Origin: Chloroflexi bacterium bin125 | GTDB taxonomy: Bacteria > Chloroflexota > Dehalococcoidia > Bin125 | Direction of reading: 5' to 3' | NCBI GenBank assembly: GCA_002239025.1 | Contig: MPNM01000002.1 | Span: 124,001 to 188,000, forward strand | DNA: 64,000 nucleotides | Part shown: positions 36,380 through 44,469 of the stretch, piece after piece | Layout of the letters: each line of letters opens with the position of its first letter | Position numbering within the stretch: position 1 is the first letter of the stretch | Notes under the pieces: model-generated | The model's input: only the letters and a program-made list of their open reading frames with translations | The model's database searches: none | What the model was told of the DNA's origin: nothing | Made by a program: the position numbers and the translations under genes

Positions 36380-37177
36380 TCACGGCCTCTGTCGCAACAC
36401 TTCTGCTTCGACCGCAGCGGTGAGGTCCGAGCCTACGCCGATTTCGCCGTCAGAGAGCGTTTCGGCGTCCAGCGGCGTCTGTCCCGATGCGATTGCCCTG
36501 AGCGACTGGAGAATGAACGTCGGTTCGCGACTGGCGCCGGCTTCGCGAATGGAGTGGAACAGCGGCGTTTCCAACTTGGCGTCTGAGCCATGTTCGGCCC
36601 ACAGCTCGTCGAACCCCCGACCTCGAATCGGATACTGAGCCCATGTGACTGTCGGTCCCCGGTCGAGCTCGGTCGTGACTCGCTGGAGCACCATGCCTGA
36701 AGATTCGGCCTGTTGGGCGATCAGCTGATGGATGACTTGCTGCCAGGTGCCGATCGGTCCGTCGGGCAGCGCCGGATGCAGGTTGAGGCAGGGCAGATGG
36801 TCACAGATCACGTCGGTGATCACCATCATGTAACCGGCAAGCATCGCGACATCGGGCGAGAATTCGATGATCTGTTGATAGAGACGCTGGTCAAAGTCGC
36901 GTCTCCATGCCGCCAGACCCCTGACTGGATCTGAGATTTCACCTCCAACCGACTTCCGCCAGTTGCGGGAACTCTCGGCGATCAGTGGAATGCCTGCTTG
37001 CTTTGCATCGTTGAGGAACGCGTCAGTGTTGGCAGATTGGCCGGGTTCTCGATTGCAGACCACGCAGACGATTTCAGCATCGAGTTCGCCAGCGCCAATG
37101 GCATCGAGCGCGGCGTTGAGCAACTTACGTGAACTCTGGCCCTTGGCAGTAGCGAACCAGGCGATGCGGAGTGTCAT
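36380..37177 (-). CDS. formyltransferase-fold protein, PurN-like but divergent
   Basis: 265 residues. The N-terminal two thirds follow the PurN/Fmt formyltransferase fold (RIAWFATAKGQSSRKLL; AMLAGYMMVI; the NLHPALPDGPIGTWQ segment with Asn and His; Asp in ELDRGPTV). The usual GCTVHxV motif is replaced by SGMVLQRV, and about 80 extra residues follow the catalytic domain. It could be phosphoribosylglycinamide formyltransferase (purine synthesis) or a formyltransferase acting on another amine. It starts 9 nt after xseB and ends the long minus string. Confidence 0.7.
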   Translation of the reverse strand: MTLRIAWFATAKGQSSRKLLNAALDAIGAGELDAEIVCVVCNREPGQSANTDAFLNDAKQAGIPLIAESSRNWRKSVGGEISDPVRGLAAWRRDFDQRLYQQIIEFSPDVAMLAGYMMVITDVICDHLPCLNLHPALPDGPIGTWQQVIHQLIAQQAESSGMVLQRVTTELDRGPTVTWAQYPIRGRGFDELWAEHGSDAKLETPLFHSIREAGASREPTFILQSLRAIASGQTPLDAETLSDGEIGVGSDLTAAVEAEVLRQRP

Positions 37178-37186
37178 TACAGCAGG

Positions 37187-37384
37187 TTAGGAATCGTTGC
37201 GAAGCGTGTCGATTCGCAGTTCTGCCTCTGTGAGCAGCTTCTGGGCTCGCTCGCTGAGCGCGACTCCGCGCTCATATGCGTCGACCGCCTGGTCAAGCGG
37301 CAACCCGCCGTCTTCCAACTCAGAGAGCACTTGTTCTAGCGCCTCAACAGTCTCTTCGTAGGAGCGTTCCGGTTCATCAGTCAT
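37187..37384 (-). CDS. xseB: exodeoxyribonuclease VII small subunit
   Basis: 65 residues from the ATG at 37384: YEETVEALEQVLSELEDGG followed by LPLDQAVDAYERGVAL, the typical two-helix XseB. An upstream start at 37459 is rejected because that part is xseA coding sequence. The SD GAGGAG overlaps the end of xseA, whose stop is 4 nt before this ATG. It forms the ExoVII complex with XseA and degrades single-stranded DNA. Confidence 0.95.
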   Translation of the reverse strand: MTDEPERSYEETVEALEQVLSELEDGGLPLDQAVDAYERGVALSERAQKLLTEAELRIDTLRNDS

Positions 37385-37388
37385 TCGT

Positions 37389-38702
37389 TCACTCCTCGCG
37401 GGCGTGCCGTACGGCGAGTGTCCTGGCGTCGATATCGCCGTCGGCGAATTGGATGGCAATCTGCTGATCGGCTCTCAACCACTTTGCTGACGTGACCACT
37501 GTTCCATCGGTATCGGAGACGATTGCGTACCCGCGTTCAAGGGTTCCACGCGGGTTGAGTGCTTTCAGTCGCGATGAAGCAGCGCGTTGATGCGCCTGCA
37601 GTAAGGCGAGCTGGCGATTGATCGCTTGATCAAGGTCTTCGCGGCGACGATTGACATCGATGCGCACCGTCGGAGGATGCGGGACGGCTCGTTCCAGCCG
37701 GTCGCGGTTGAGCGATGTGTCCTGTGCGATCCGAGTGAGGCGGCGGTCAATCACCTGGTCGGCTGCCTGGCGGAGTCCGGCAATGCGGGCGGCCTCTTCT
37801 GCTCGGTCCGGCACGGCAATCTCGGCAGCCGCCGATGGTGTCGGCGCTCGACGATCGGCAACGTGGTCGGCGATGCTGACATCGGTCTCGTGACCGACAG
37901 CAGAGATGATCGGGATGTCGCTGGCGAAGATTGCTCGAGCGACGGGTTCTTCGTTGTAGGCCCAGAGATCTTCGGGAGATCCCCCACCTCGCGCGACGAT
38001 AATCACTTCGGGTTCTTCGACAGTGAGGAGATTGAGTCGCTCAATGGCCAAGGAAATCGATTGCGCGGCTCCTGTTCCCTGTGTCAGACAGGGTGACAAG
38101 GTCAAGGCGGTGAGAGGCCATCGTCTTGTGACGACCTGCTGAATGTCATGCCAGACGGCGCCGCTCGGCGACGTCACGACTCCGATTCTGCTTGGATAGG
38201 TCGGCAGGGGTCGTTTGCGCTCAGGATTGAAGAGGCCTTCTGCATCGAGGTTGCGAAAGAGGCGCTCAAACTCGGCTTGAAGAACGCCCTCGCCGATCGG
38301 ACGCAGATCGTCGACGATGATTTGCAGAGAGCCACGGGCGAGGTAGAGGTCGGCGCTGCCGTGCACGAGCACCTGGTCGCCCTGTTGGACGGCGATGCCA
38401 CGGTTTTCGCGGCGGAAGAATGCACAGGCCAGCGCAGCGTCGGTCTTGCCTGTGTTCTGGGAGTCAGCGAGGTCGAAGTAGTAGTGCCCCGCTCCGGATC
38501 GATTGAAGCTGCGGACTTCACCCTCGATCCAGACATCGGTGAGTTGTGGGTCGGACTTGAGCTGCGACCGGATGTGGCGGGCGACTTCGCCGACCGGTCG
38601 GGATTGTGGGGTGGGCGCGGCAACCGGAGTTGGCTGATCCCAATCGATGCGCCGCTGTTGGGCGCGTCGGGCGTTGAAGCCGGTTGGCGGTCGTTTGGGC
38701 AT
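37389..38702 (-). CDS. xseA: exodeoxyribonuclease VII large subunit
   Basis: 437 residues. N-terminal OB-fold (about 35-135; VWIEGEVRSFNRSGAGHYYFDL), then the catalytic domain (PSRIGVVTSPSGAVWHDI; VIIVARGGGSPEDLWAYNEE; SAVGHETDVSIADHVADRRAPTPSAAAE as separate blocks), then coiled-coil and C-terminal segments. Longer than usual at the N-terminus by about 30 basic/Pro-rich residues. Acts on single-stranded DNA with XseB. Preceded by a 70-nt gap with dispersed repeat copy B. Confidence 0.96.
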   Translation of the reverse strand: MPKRPPTGFNARRAQQRRIDWDQPTPVAAPTPQSRPVGEVARHIRSQLKSDPQLTDVWIEGEVRSFNRSGAGHYYFDLADSQNTGKTDAALACAFFRRENRGIAVQQGDQVLVHGSADLYLARGSLQIIVDDLRPIGEGVLQAEFERLFRNLDAEGLFNPERKRPLPTYPSRIGVVTSPSGAVWHDIQQVVTRRWPLTALTLSPCLTQGTGAAQSISLAIERLNLLTVEEPEVIIVARGGGSPEDLWAYNEEPVARAIFASDIPIISAVGHETDVSIADHVADRRAPTPSAAAEIAVPDRAEEAARIAGLRQAADQVIDRRLTRIAQDTSLNRDRLERAVPHPPTVRIDVNRRREDLDQAINRQLALLQAHQRAASSRLKALNPRGTLERGYAIVSDTDGTVVTSAKWLRADQQIAIQFADGDIDARTLAVRHAREE

Positions 38703-38728
38703 TTGCTGTAACTGGCCGGGCTTCCTCT

Positions 38729-38762
38729 GCCCTCACCTAACCCTCTCCCAGCAGGAGAGGGG
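38729..38762 (-). repeat. dispersed palindromic repeat, copy B
   Basis: Same 8-bp stem as copy A: CCCTCTCC (38741-38748) and GGAGAGGG (38754-38761), with a 5-nt loop (CAGCA). The flanking tail reads TTAGGTGAGGGC on the minus strand, one base shorter than in copy A. It lies between efp and xseA inside the minus-strand string. Confidence 0.7.
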
Positions 38763-38772
38763 ATAGTTTCCC

Positions 38773-39330
38773 TCAGGCGCGCTCGAGGTACTGACCGCTG
38801 CGGGTGTCGACCTTGACGGTGTCGCCAGGGCCGATGAATAGCGGCACATTGACGGTCAGGCCGGTTTCGAGCTTCGCTGGCTTGGTCGCTCCAGTGGCTG
38901 TGTCTCCCTTGACGCCGGGATCGGATTCCGCGACTACCAGCGGCACGGCCGCTGGCAGCTCGACCGCGACCGGACTTTCGCCGACGATCAGCACTTCCGC
39001 TTCGGCATTCTCGGCCAGGTAGTTGACCGCGTCGCCGACGATATCGAGCGAAAGCGGCTGCTGCTCGTACGTCTCGGTGTTCATGAAGTAGAGCAGATCG
39101 TCCTCGCGGTAGAGATACTGCATCGTGTGATGTTCGGTGCGGATCCGGCGGAACTTGGTTCCGGCCTGGAAGGTGCGCTCGATCGTGTGGCCGCCGCGAA
39201 TGTCGCGCAGCTTCAGCCGTGCTTGGGCTGAGCCCCGGCCTACCTTGATGTGTTCCCAATCGACAATCTGGTAGTCGTTGCCGTCGAGTTCGATCACGAA
39301 GCCGCGCTTGAGGTCGCCGGTGGAGATCAT
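38773..39330 (-). CDS. efp: translation elongation factor P with Arg32
   Basis: 185 residues, three beta-barrel domains (KOW-like N-domain 1-62, OB 63-125, C-terminal OB 126-185). It relieves ribosome stalling at polyproline stretches. The tip of the N-domain loop reads VGRGSA, with Arg at position 32 where most EF-Ps have Lys. Arg32 is the hallmark of EF-Ps that are rhamnosylated by EarP in beta/gamma-proteobacteria. No earP, epmA or epmB is in the window. It sits between pepQ (78-nt gap) and xseA (70-nt gap). Confidence 0.96.
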   Translation of the reverse strand: MISTGDLKRGFVIELDGNDYQIVDWEHIKVGRGSAQARLKLRDIRGGHTIERTFQAGTKFRRIRTEHHTMQYLYREDDLLYFMNTETYEQQPLSLDIVGDAVNYLAENAEAEVLIVGESPVAVELPAAVPLVVAESDPGVKGDTATGATKPAKLETGLTVNVPLFIGPGDTVKVDTRSGQYLERA

Positions 39331-39408
39331 CGTCTGCCTGTCAGTTGAGTCTTGTGGTGTTGGGGGTTGTTCGCGAATGTTCGATTGTTGTCGTGTAGTA
39401 CCAGCAGG

Positions 39409-40506
39409 TTAGGCGAGCATGCGCAGTTTGGGCGTGCCGGTGAACGAGTGGAAGCCGTCTTCGTCGAGCAGACCCATGTCTTCGATCCGGACACCGCCCC
39501 ACTCGGGCAGGTAGATGCCCGGCTCGATTGTGATGACCATGCCTGCTTCGAGGGTGTGTGTCGAGGTCGTGCCCAGATGAGGATGCTCGTGAATCTGGAG
39601 GCCGACGCCGTGTCCGAGCCCGTGGCCGAACTGGTCGGCGAATCCGGCATCGCTGATGACCTGTCGGGCGAGTTGGTCGGCGTCCTTGCCAGTCATGCCA
39701 GGCTCGACCATTTCGGCGGCGGTCTCGTGGGCGGCAAGGACGATGTCGTAGATCTTTGGGAACGTCTCGTCGTGGTCGCCGAGGACGATCGTGCGGGTCA
39801 TGTCGGCGCAGTATCCATTGAATCGAGCGCCCATGTCGATCACGATGGGTGCTCCCGCGTGGATCTCTTCATCGCGAGGTCGAGCATGCGGTCGTGCGCC
39901 CCACGGGCCGGCGGCGACGATTGACTCGAACGCCATGCTGTCGGCGCCTTGTGATCGAGCGTATTGTTCGATTTCCCAGGAGACCTGCTGCTCGGTCCAG
40001 CCCGGCTCGATGGTCTGCTTGGCGTGTTGAAATGCGTCGTCGGTGAGTTTGACTGCTTGCTTGAGCAGCACGAGCTCCGGTTCATCTTTGATTGCTCGTA
40101 CGGACTCGACGACTTTGTCGGTCTGGACGAGCGCCGGTCGCTGGCTGGCAGGCAGTTTGGCGTTGGTGTCACGCAGTTGTTTGTGCGCTGCCACTGTGAC
40201 GTCGCTTGACTCGAAGCCAAGCCGTCCTCGACCCAGTGGCTTGGCCAGTTCGCCCCACCATTTCTCGAATCCGTCTTTCATGTTGACGACTTCACACTCG
40301 GGCGATTCGTGGGCCGCTTGATCGAGGTAACGGAAATCGGTGGCTAGTTTTGGTGGAGTGGAATCATCGACCGGGATCAGCAGCCAACCGTTGGATCCGG
40401 TGAACCCGGAGGCGTAGCGCCGGTTGACGGAGTTCGTCACCAGTAGCGCGTCGACGTTTGCTTGCTGCAAACGCTCGCGGATTCGATCGAGGCGGGAGGC
40501 GGTCAC
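39409..40506 (-). CDS. pepQ: Xaa-Pro aminopeptidase/dipeptidase (M24)
   Basis: 365 residues. N-terminal creatinase-like domain (1-135) and C-terminal pita-bread M24 domain. The metal-ligand blocks are visible: IDMGARFNGYCADMTRT (two Asp), GHGLGHGVGLQIHEHP (His), ITIEPGIYLP (Glu) and VRIED (Glu). Cleaves peptides next to proline. GTG start, 2 nt after the aroQ stop, so the genes are coupled. Downstream efp also relates to proline, a common pairing. Confidence 0.94.
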   Translation of the reverse strand: MTASRLDRIRERLQQANVDALLVTNSVNRRYASGFTGSNGWLLIPVDDSTPPKLATDFRYLDQAAHESPECEVVNMKDGFEKWWGELAKPLGRGRLGFESSDVTVAAHKQLRDTNAKLPASQRPALVQTDKVVESVRAIKDEPELVLLKQAVKLTDDAFQHAKQTIEPGWTEQQVSWEIEQYARSQGADSMAFESIVAAGPWGARPHARPRDEEIHAGAPIVIDMGARFNGYCADMTRTIVLGDHDETFPKIYDIVLAAHETAAEMVEPGMTGKDADQLARQVISDAGFADQFGHGLGHGVGLQIHEHPHLGTTSTHTLEAGMVITIEPGIYLPEWGGVRIEDMGLLDEDGFHSFTGTPKLRMLA

Positions 40507-40508
40507 GC

Positions 40509-40991
40509 TTAGGAGTCGGGTTCGCTGGCGGCGCTTGGGCTCGAAGCGCTGCGCCCGTGTCGTTCTTGCAGCATAGGTACCAGGGCATCGAGGGCCGCGA
40601 GGTAGCCGCGCCAGCCGAGCCCTGCCACGACGCCATCCATGATTGGCGCCGTCACCAGATTGTGGCGGAAGTGCTCGCGCGCATGGACGTTGGATAGATG
40701 AACTTCCATCTTGCCACCTGGAAACGCTTCGAGAGCGTCACGCAGCGAGTAGCCGTAGTGCGAGAGCGCTCCGGGATTGATGATCAATCCCTCAGCCGAG
40801 CGCTCCTGCTGGATAAAGTCGATGATCGCGCCCTCGTGGTTGGACTGGTACGGGCGAATCGTGACGCCCCACTCCTTCGCCCGCTTGCCGACCAGGTCCT
40901 CGATATCGGCGAGCGTCTGCGTGCCATAGATCTCCGGCTGACGCTGGCCGAGGATGTTGAGGTTGGGTCCCGAAATGAGGAGGACTTTCAT
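40509..40991 (-). CDS. aroQ: type II 3-dehydroquinate dehydratase
   Basis: 160 residues, somewhat longer than the usual 145-150 because of a Ser/Ala/Glu tail. Motifs: GPNLNILGQRQPEIYG (catalytic Tyr), QSNHEGAIIDFI, INPGALSHYGYSLRDAL and EVHLSNVHAREHFRH. It dehydrates 3-dehydroquinate in the shikimate pathway. Other aro genes are at 52712-57175. The ATG overlaps the xerC stop by 4 nt. Confidence 0.96.
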   Translation of the reverse strand: MKVLLISGPNLNILGQRQPEIYGTQTLADIEDLVGKRAKEWGVTIRPYQSNHEGAIIDFIQQERSAEGLIINPGALSHYGYSLRDALEAFPGGKMEVHLSNVHAREHFRHNLVTAPIMDGVVAGLGWRGYLAALDALVPMLQERHGRSASSPSAASEPDS

Positions 40992-41947
40992 TGCTGGTCG
41001 TCTACGTCTCGGCTGTGTCGTTCGCGGAGTAGGTCTGCGATTCCGTCGAGCGCATGCTCAACGGTGTCGCGGCGAGCGGCGTCGCTGACGTGGGTGTAAA
41101 TCTGCGTCGTAGACACGGAAGCATGTCCGAGCAATTCCTGGACCACACGAATATCGGCGCCTCCATCGAGCATATGAGTGGCGAACGAGTGTCGCAACAA
41201 ATGCGGATGCACGTCCTGGGGCAGTTGGGCCTGCTCGGCGTATCGACGGACGCTGAGTTGGACCGCTCGACTCGATAGCGATCCGCCGAATCTGTTGAGC
41301 CAGACCCAGCTCGCCGACTTCTCGGAGACGAGCGCAGGGCGTCCGTCATCGAGGTAGCGGCGCAGCCAGTGTTGCGCTGACTCGCCCAGCAATGCGACAC
41401 GCTCCTTGTCGCCCTTGCCTCTGACGATGAATGCGTTGTGATCGCCGTCGTAGTCGGACAGGCGCAAGCTGGTCAGTTCGCTGATCCGCAGGCCGGCGCT
41501 GTAGAGCACCTCGAGCAACGCGCGGTCGCGCACTCCGGCAGCCGAGGACATGTCGGGGGCTTCAAGCAGAGCATCGATCTGTGCTGTGCTCAGGACAGTC
41601 GGCAGATATGAGGTCGCTTTGGGCGTTGAGGCCAGCACCAGCGGATCTCGTTCAATCTCGTCTCGACGATTGAGGTGGCGAGTGAAGGATCGAATTGTTG
41701 AGGCGCGACGCCGGACTGAAGCCTCTGCCATGCCATCGTCCTGCAAGCCTGCCAGGTACTGGCGGTAGTCGGCTCGGCTGAGCTCCCCTAGGCCGACACT
41801 GGATTGTTCCAGCCAACTCAGGAAGTGCGAGATGTCCGAGCGGTAGTTGCGGATCGTGTGTGGGGAGAGGCCTCGACCGTGTTCGAGCAGTGAGAGGTAG
41901 CGGTCGAGCGCATCAAAATGCTCTTGTGATAGTTCAATCGTCGGCAC
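40988..41947 (-). CDS. xerC: tyrosine recombinase XerC/XerD
   Basis: 319 residues. N-terminal SAM-like core-binding domain (about 8-95) and catalytic domain with the full active set: R154 (AGLRISEL), K178 (GKGDKER), H249 and R252 (HLLRHSFATHML), H275 (LGHASVSTT), Y284 (IYTH). It would resolve chromosome dimers at dif. C versus D cannot be decided from one gene. GTG start with no SD and a TACAGT box 6 nt upstream. Overlaps aroQ; no integron or mobile context. Confidence 0.94.
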   Translation of the reverse strand: MPTIELSQEHFDALDRYLSLLEHGRGLSPHTIRNYRSDISHFLSWLEQSSVGLGELSRADYRQYLAGLQDDGMAEASVRRRASTIRSFTRHLNRRDEIERDPLVLASTPKATSYLPTVLSTAQIDALLEAPDMSSAAGVRDRALLEVLYSAGLRISELTSLRLSDYDGDHNAFIVRGKGDKERVALLGESAQHWLRRYLDDGRPALVSEKSASWVWLNRFGGSLSSRAVQLSVRRYAEQAQLPQDVHPHLLRHSFATHMLDGGADIRVVQELLGHASVSTTQIYTHVSDAARRDTVEHALDGIADLLRERHSRDVDDQQ

Positions 41948-41953
41948 GAAGTC

Positions 41954-41959
41954 ACTGTA
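41954..41959 (-). promoter_or_regulatory. candidate -10 box (TACAGT) for xerC
   Basis: 6 nt before the xerC GTG on the minus strand, in the 29-bp gap after topA. TANNNT pattern but only a moderate match to TATAAT; no -35 seen. Confidence 0.25.
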
Positions 41960-41976
41960 GGACAGGTAGCGCGGTT

Positions 41977-44469
41977 CTATCGGCGGCGACCGCCTCGTCG
42001 TGCTCCGCCCCTGCGCTGTCCACGTCTAGGCGCCTTTGGTTCGGCCAGCAGCGATAACGCTCGATCCAACTCGATCGCCTCCAGGTCGTCATCGTCCTTG
42101 AGGTTGCGCCGCTCGTCGCCGCATTGCACGTAGGGTCCCCAGCGACCCGGACGGACGGTAACTTCTTCGCCGGAGTCCGGGTGGGAACCGAGTGTCTTAG
42201 GCCAGCGCAGCCAGTCAATCGCATGCTCAAGGTTGACCTCAGACAGCTCCATGTCCTTGGGCACCGAGGCGCGACGCGGTTTCGGTTGACCGCGCTTCGG
42301 TCGGCCGGTCGTCTCGCCGACCTGAACGAAGGGGCCAAAGCGTCCATTGAGCAACCAGACGTCATCGTCGTAGTCGGGGTGATGTCCCAACCGGCGCGGA
42401 AGCTGGAGCGTCGTCTCGATCAGGTCGTCTGCTTGAGTCAGCGTGAGATCGGCCGGCGCGAGATCGGGCGGAAGCGGAGCAGTGCGCATGTTGTCGCCGA
42501 CGCCTCGGCGCAGGAACGACGATCCGCCGCGGATTCGCACCTGGATGTCGTCGGGACCGACGTGGTCGTCGCCGTCGAGGTCGAGCGCGAGTCCATCTTC
42601 GGTCAGGTTGAGCGCCCAGAATGGGATGGTGTCGATCTTCTCGGCTACGCGTCCCTTGAGCCCGGTCTCGGCTTCGTCGTCGCCGAAGTAAAAGGCGTGC
42701 AAGTGTTCTTCGGCGCGCGTCTCGCCGCGGGCGATCTGGTCGAGGCTGTCCTCCATATCGGCAGTGAACTCGGCATTGACGAGATCGGAGAAATGCTGCG
42801 TGAGCAAGTCGGTCACGCCGAAGCCGAGGAATGTGGGGATCAAGGTGCGTCCGCTGCGGCTGACATAGTTGCGGTCGGTGAGTGTCTTGATGATCGCGGC
42901 GTACGTGCTGGGCCTACCCAGGCCGTCGTCTTCAAGCTTCTTGACCAGTGAAGCTTCGGTGTATCGAGGAGGCGGCTGTGACTCACTGCGTTTCGGTTCG
43001 AAGTTCAACAGTTGTGCGTTCTCGCCCTCGGCCACGTCCGGGAGCAATTGTTGACCGTCACCGCGAGGCGGCAGGACCTCATACCAACCGGGGAACAGCA
43101 CGACCTGACCATTGGCGATCATGATCGCTGGGTCGTCGTCGGGGCGATCGGGCAGGTTGGCCTGTAGCTCGATGCGAGTCCGCTCGACACGGGCGTCCGC
43201 CATCTGTGAAGCGAGGGCTCGACGCCAGATCAGGTCGTACAGGTCAAAGTCGTCGCCGTCGAGCGTCCCGCGCAGTGACTCTGATGTCCGTGCGATGTCG
43301 GTCGGACGAATTGCTTCGTGCGCTTCCTGCGCGTTGCGCGAGCGAGTCTTGTAGGTGCGAAACTGGTGGTAATCGTCTCCGTAGGTGGTCTTGATGTAGT
43401 CGGCCGATTGCGCCAGAGCCTGGTCGGACAGCGTGACGGAGTCGGTTCGCATGTAAGTGATCAGACCCACACGTTCGCGTCCGAGATCGACGCCCTGGTA
43501 CAACCGCTGAGCTGCAGCCATGGCGCGGCCCGCGCCCATACCAAGCCGATTCGATGCGGCCTGCTGCATCGTCGATGTCGTAAACGGCGGCGCAGGACGC
43601 ATCCGAGCCTGAGTCTTGTTGATTGTGGACACGACCCAATCGGCGCCGGTCACGGCCGGGCGCAGATCTTCGAGTGTTGCTTCCGTTTCCCAGCGTTTGT
43701 CGGTTGCGGAAAGCTGTCCGGTGGCCGGATCGAAGTCGGAGGTCTGGCTGGCGAGTTCTACTCCGCCCAGCGAGAGCAGACGTGCGTTGAGTTGGCTATC
43801 ACCGATGGCGAAGTCGGCGTTCGCTCCCCAGTATTCGGCAGTGACAAATGCCATGCGTTCGCGTTCGCGGTCGACGAGGAACTTCAGCGCGACACTCTGC
43901 ACACGTCCGGCGGATGTTCCCTGTCCGAGTTTGCGCCACAAGACCGGGCTGAGCGAGTAGCCGTATAGCCGGTCAACAATGCGGCGAGATTCCTGGGCCT
44001 CGACCAGGTGCTCATCGATTGCACGCGGCGACTCGATCGCCTGCTCGATTGCTCTGGGTGTGATCTCATGGAAGACGATTCGCTCGTAGGGCACTTTCGG
44101 CTTGAGGACCTCGACGAGGTGCCAGCCAATCGACTCACCTTCGCGGTCTTCGTCTGTGGCGAGTAGGACGCGGTCGGCTTGCTTAAGTTCCTTCCGCAAG
44201 CGGGTGACGTGTTTCTTCGACTCACTGGGCACGATGTAGTAGGGCTCGAAGCCGTGATCGACATCTACGGCGAAGTCGGCCCATGGTTGGCCTTTAATCT
44301 TGGCCGGTCGCTCCGCTGCCCGGCGAGGCAGATCGCGAATGTGACCGAAGCACGCGCTGACGACGTAGTCGTCGTCGAGGAATCGCGAGATCGTGTCGGC
44401 CTTGGCGCCCGACTCGACAATGACGAGCGTCTTCTTGCCACTTGAGCCGGCGTTGTCAGCGTCGGGCAT
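41977..44469 (-). CDS. topA: DNA topoisomerase I
   Basis: 830 residues, type IA. TOPRIM domain (about 12-125; LVIVESGAKADTI, with acidic residues D106, D108 and E110 in ATDEDREGE) and active-site Y339 in GLITYMRTDSV. The C-terminal region (about 590-830) has TopA C-terminal repeats marked by GRFGPFVQ and GRWGPYVQ, no Cys4 zinc ribbons, and ends in an Arg/Gly-rich basic tail (RRGQRRGGARRGGRRR). This tail type is seen in Actinobacteria and Chloroflexota. It relaxes negative supercoils. Overlaps dprA by 14 nt. Confidence 0.97.
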   Translation of the reverse strand: MPDADNAGSSGKKTLVIVESGAKADTISRFLDDDYVVSACFGHIRDLPRRAAERPAKIKGQPWADFAVDVDHGFEPYYIVPSESKKHVTRLRKELKQADRVLLATDEDREGESIGWHLVEVLKPKVPYERIVFHEITPRAIEQAIESPRAIDEHLVEAQESRRIVDRLYGYSLSPVLWRKLGQGTSAGRVQSVALKFLVDRERERMAFVTAEYWGANADFAIGDSQLNARLLSLGGVELASQTSDFDPATGQLSATDKRWETEATLEDLRPAVTGADWVVSTINKTQARMRPAPPFTTSTMQQAASNRLGMGAGRAMAAAQRLYQGVDLGRERVGLITYMRTDSVTLSDQALAQSADYIKTTYGDDYHQFRTYKTRSRNAQEAHEAIRPTDIARTSESLRGTLDGDDFDLYDLIWRRALASQMADARVERTRIELQANLPDRPDDDPAIMIANGQVVLFPGWYEVLPPRGDGQQLLPDVAEGENAQLLNFEPKRSESQPPPRYTEASLVKKLEDDGLGRPSTYAAIIKTLTDRNYVSRSGRTLIPTFLGFGVTDLLTQHFSDLVNAEFTADMEDSLDQIARGETRAEEHLHAFYFGDDEAETGLKGRVAEKIDTIPFWALNLTEDGLALDLDGDDHVGPDDIQVRIRGGSSFLRRGVGDNMRTAPLPPDLAPADLTLTQADDLIETTLQLPRRLGHHPDYDDDVWLLNGRFGPFVQVGETTGRPKRGQPKPRRASVPKDMELSEVNLEHAIDWLRWPKTLGSHPDSGEEVTVRPGRWGPYVQCGDERRNLKDDDDLEAIELDRALSLLAEPKAPRRGQRRGGARRGGRRR

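Noticed and set aside
38174-39259. 361-codon minus-strand frame over efp and xseA
   Set aside because: Same-strand alternative frame of efp/xseA; it includes the translated dispersed repeat and no domain.
42124-42951. 275-codon plus-strand frame across topA
   Set aside because: Antisense shadow of topA; the topA frame carries the conserved motifs.
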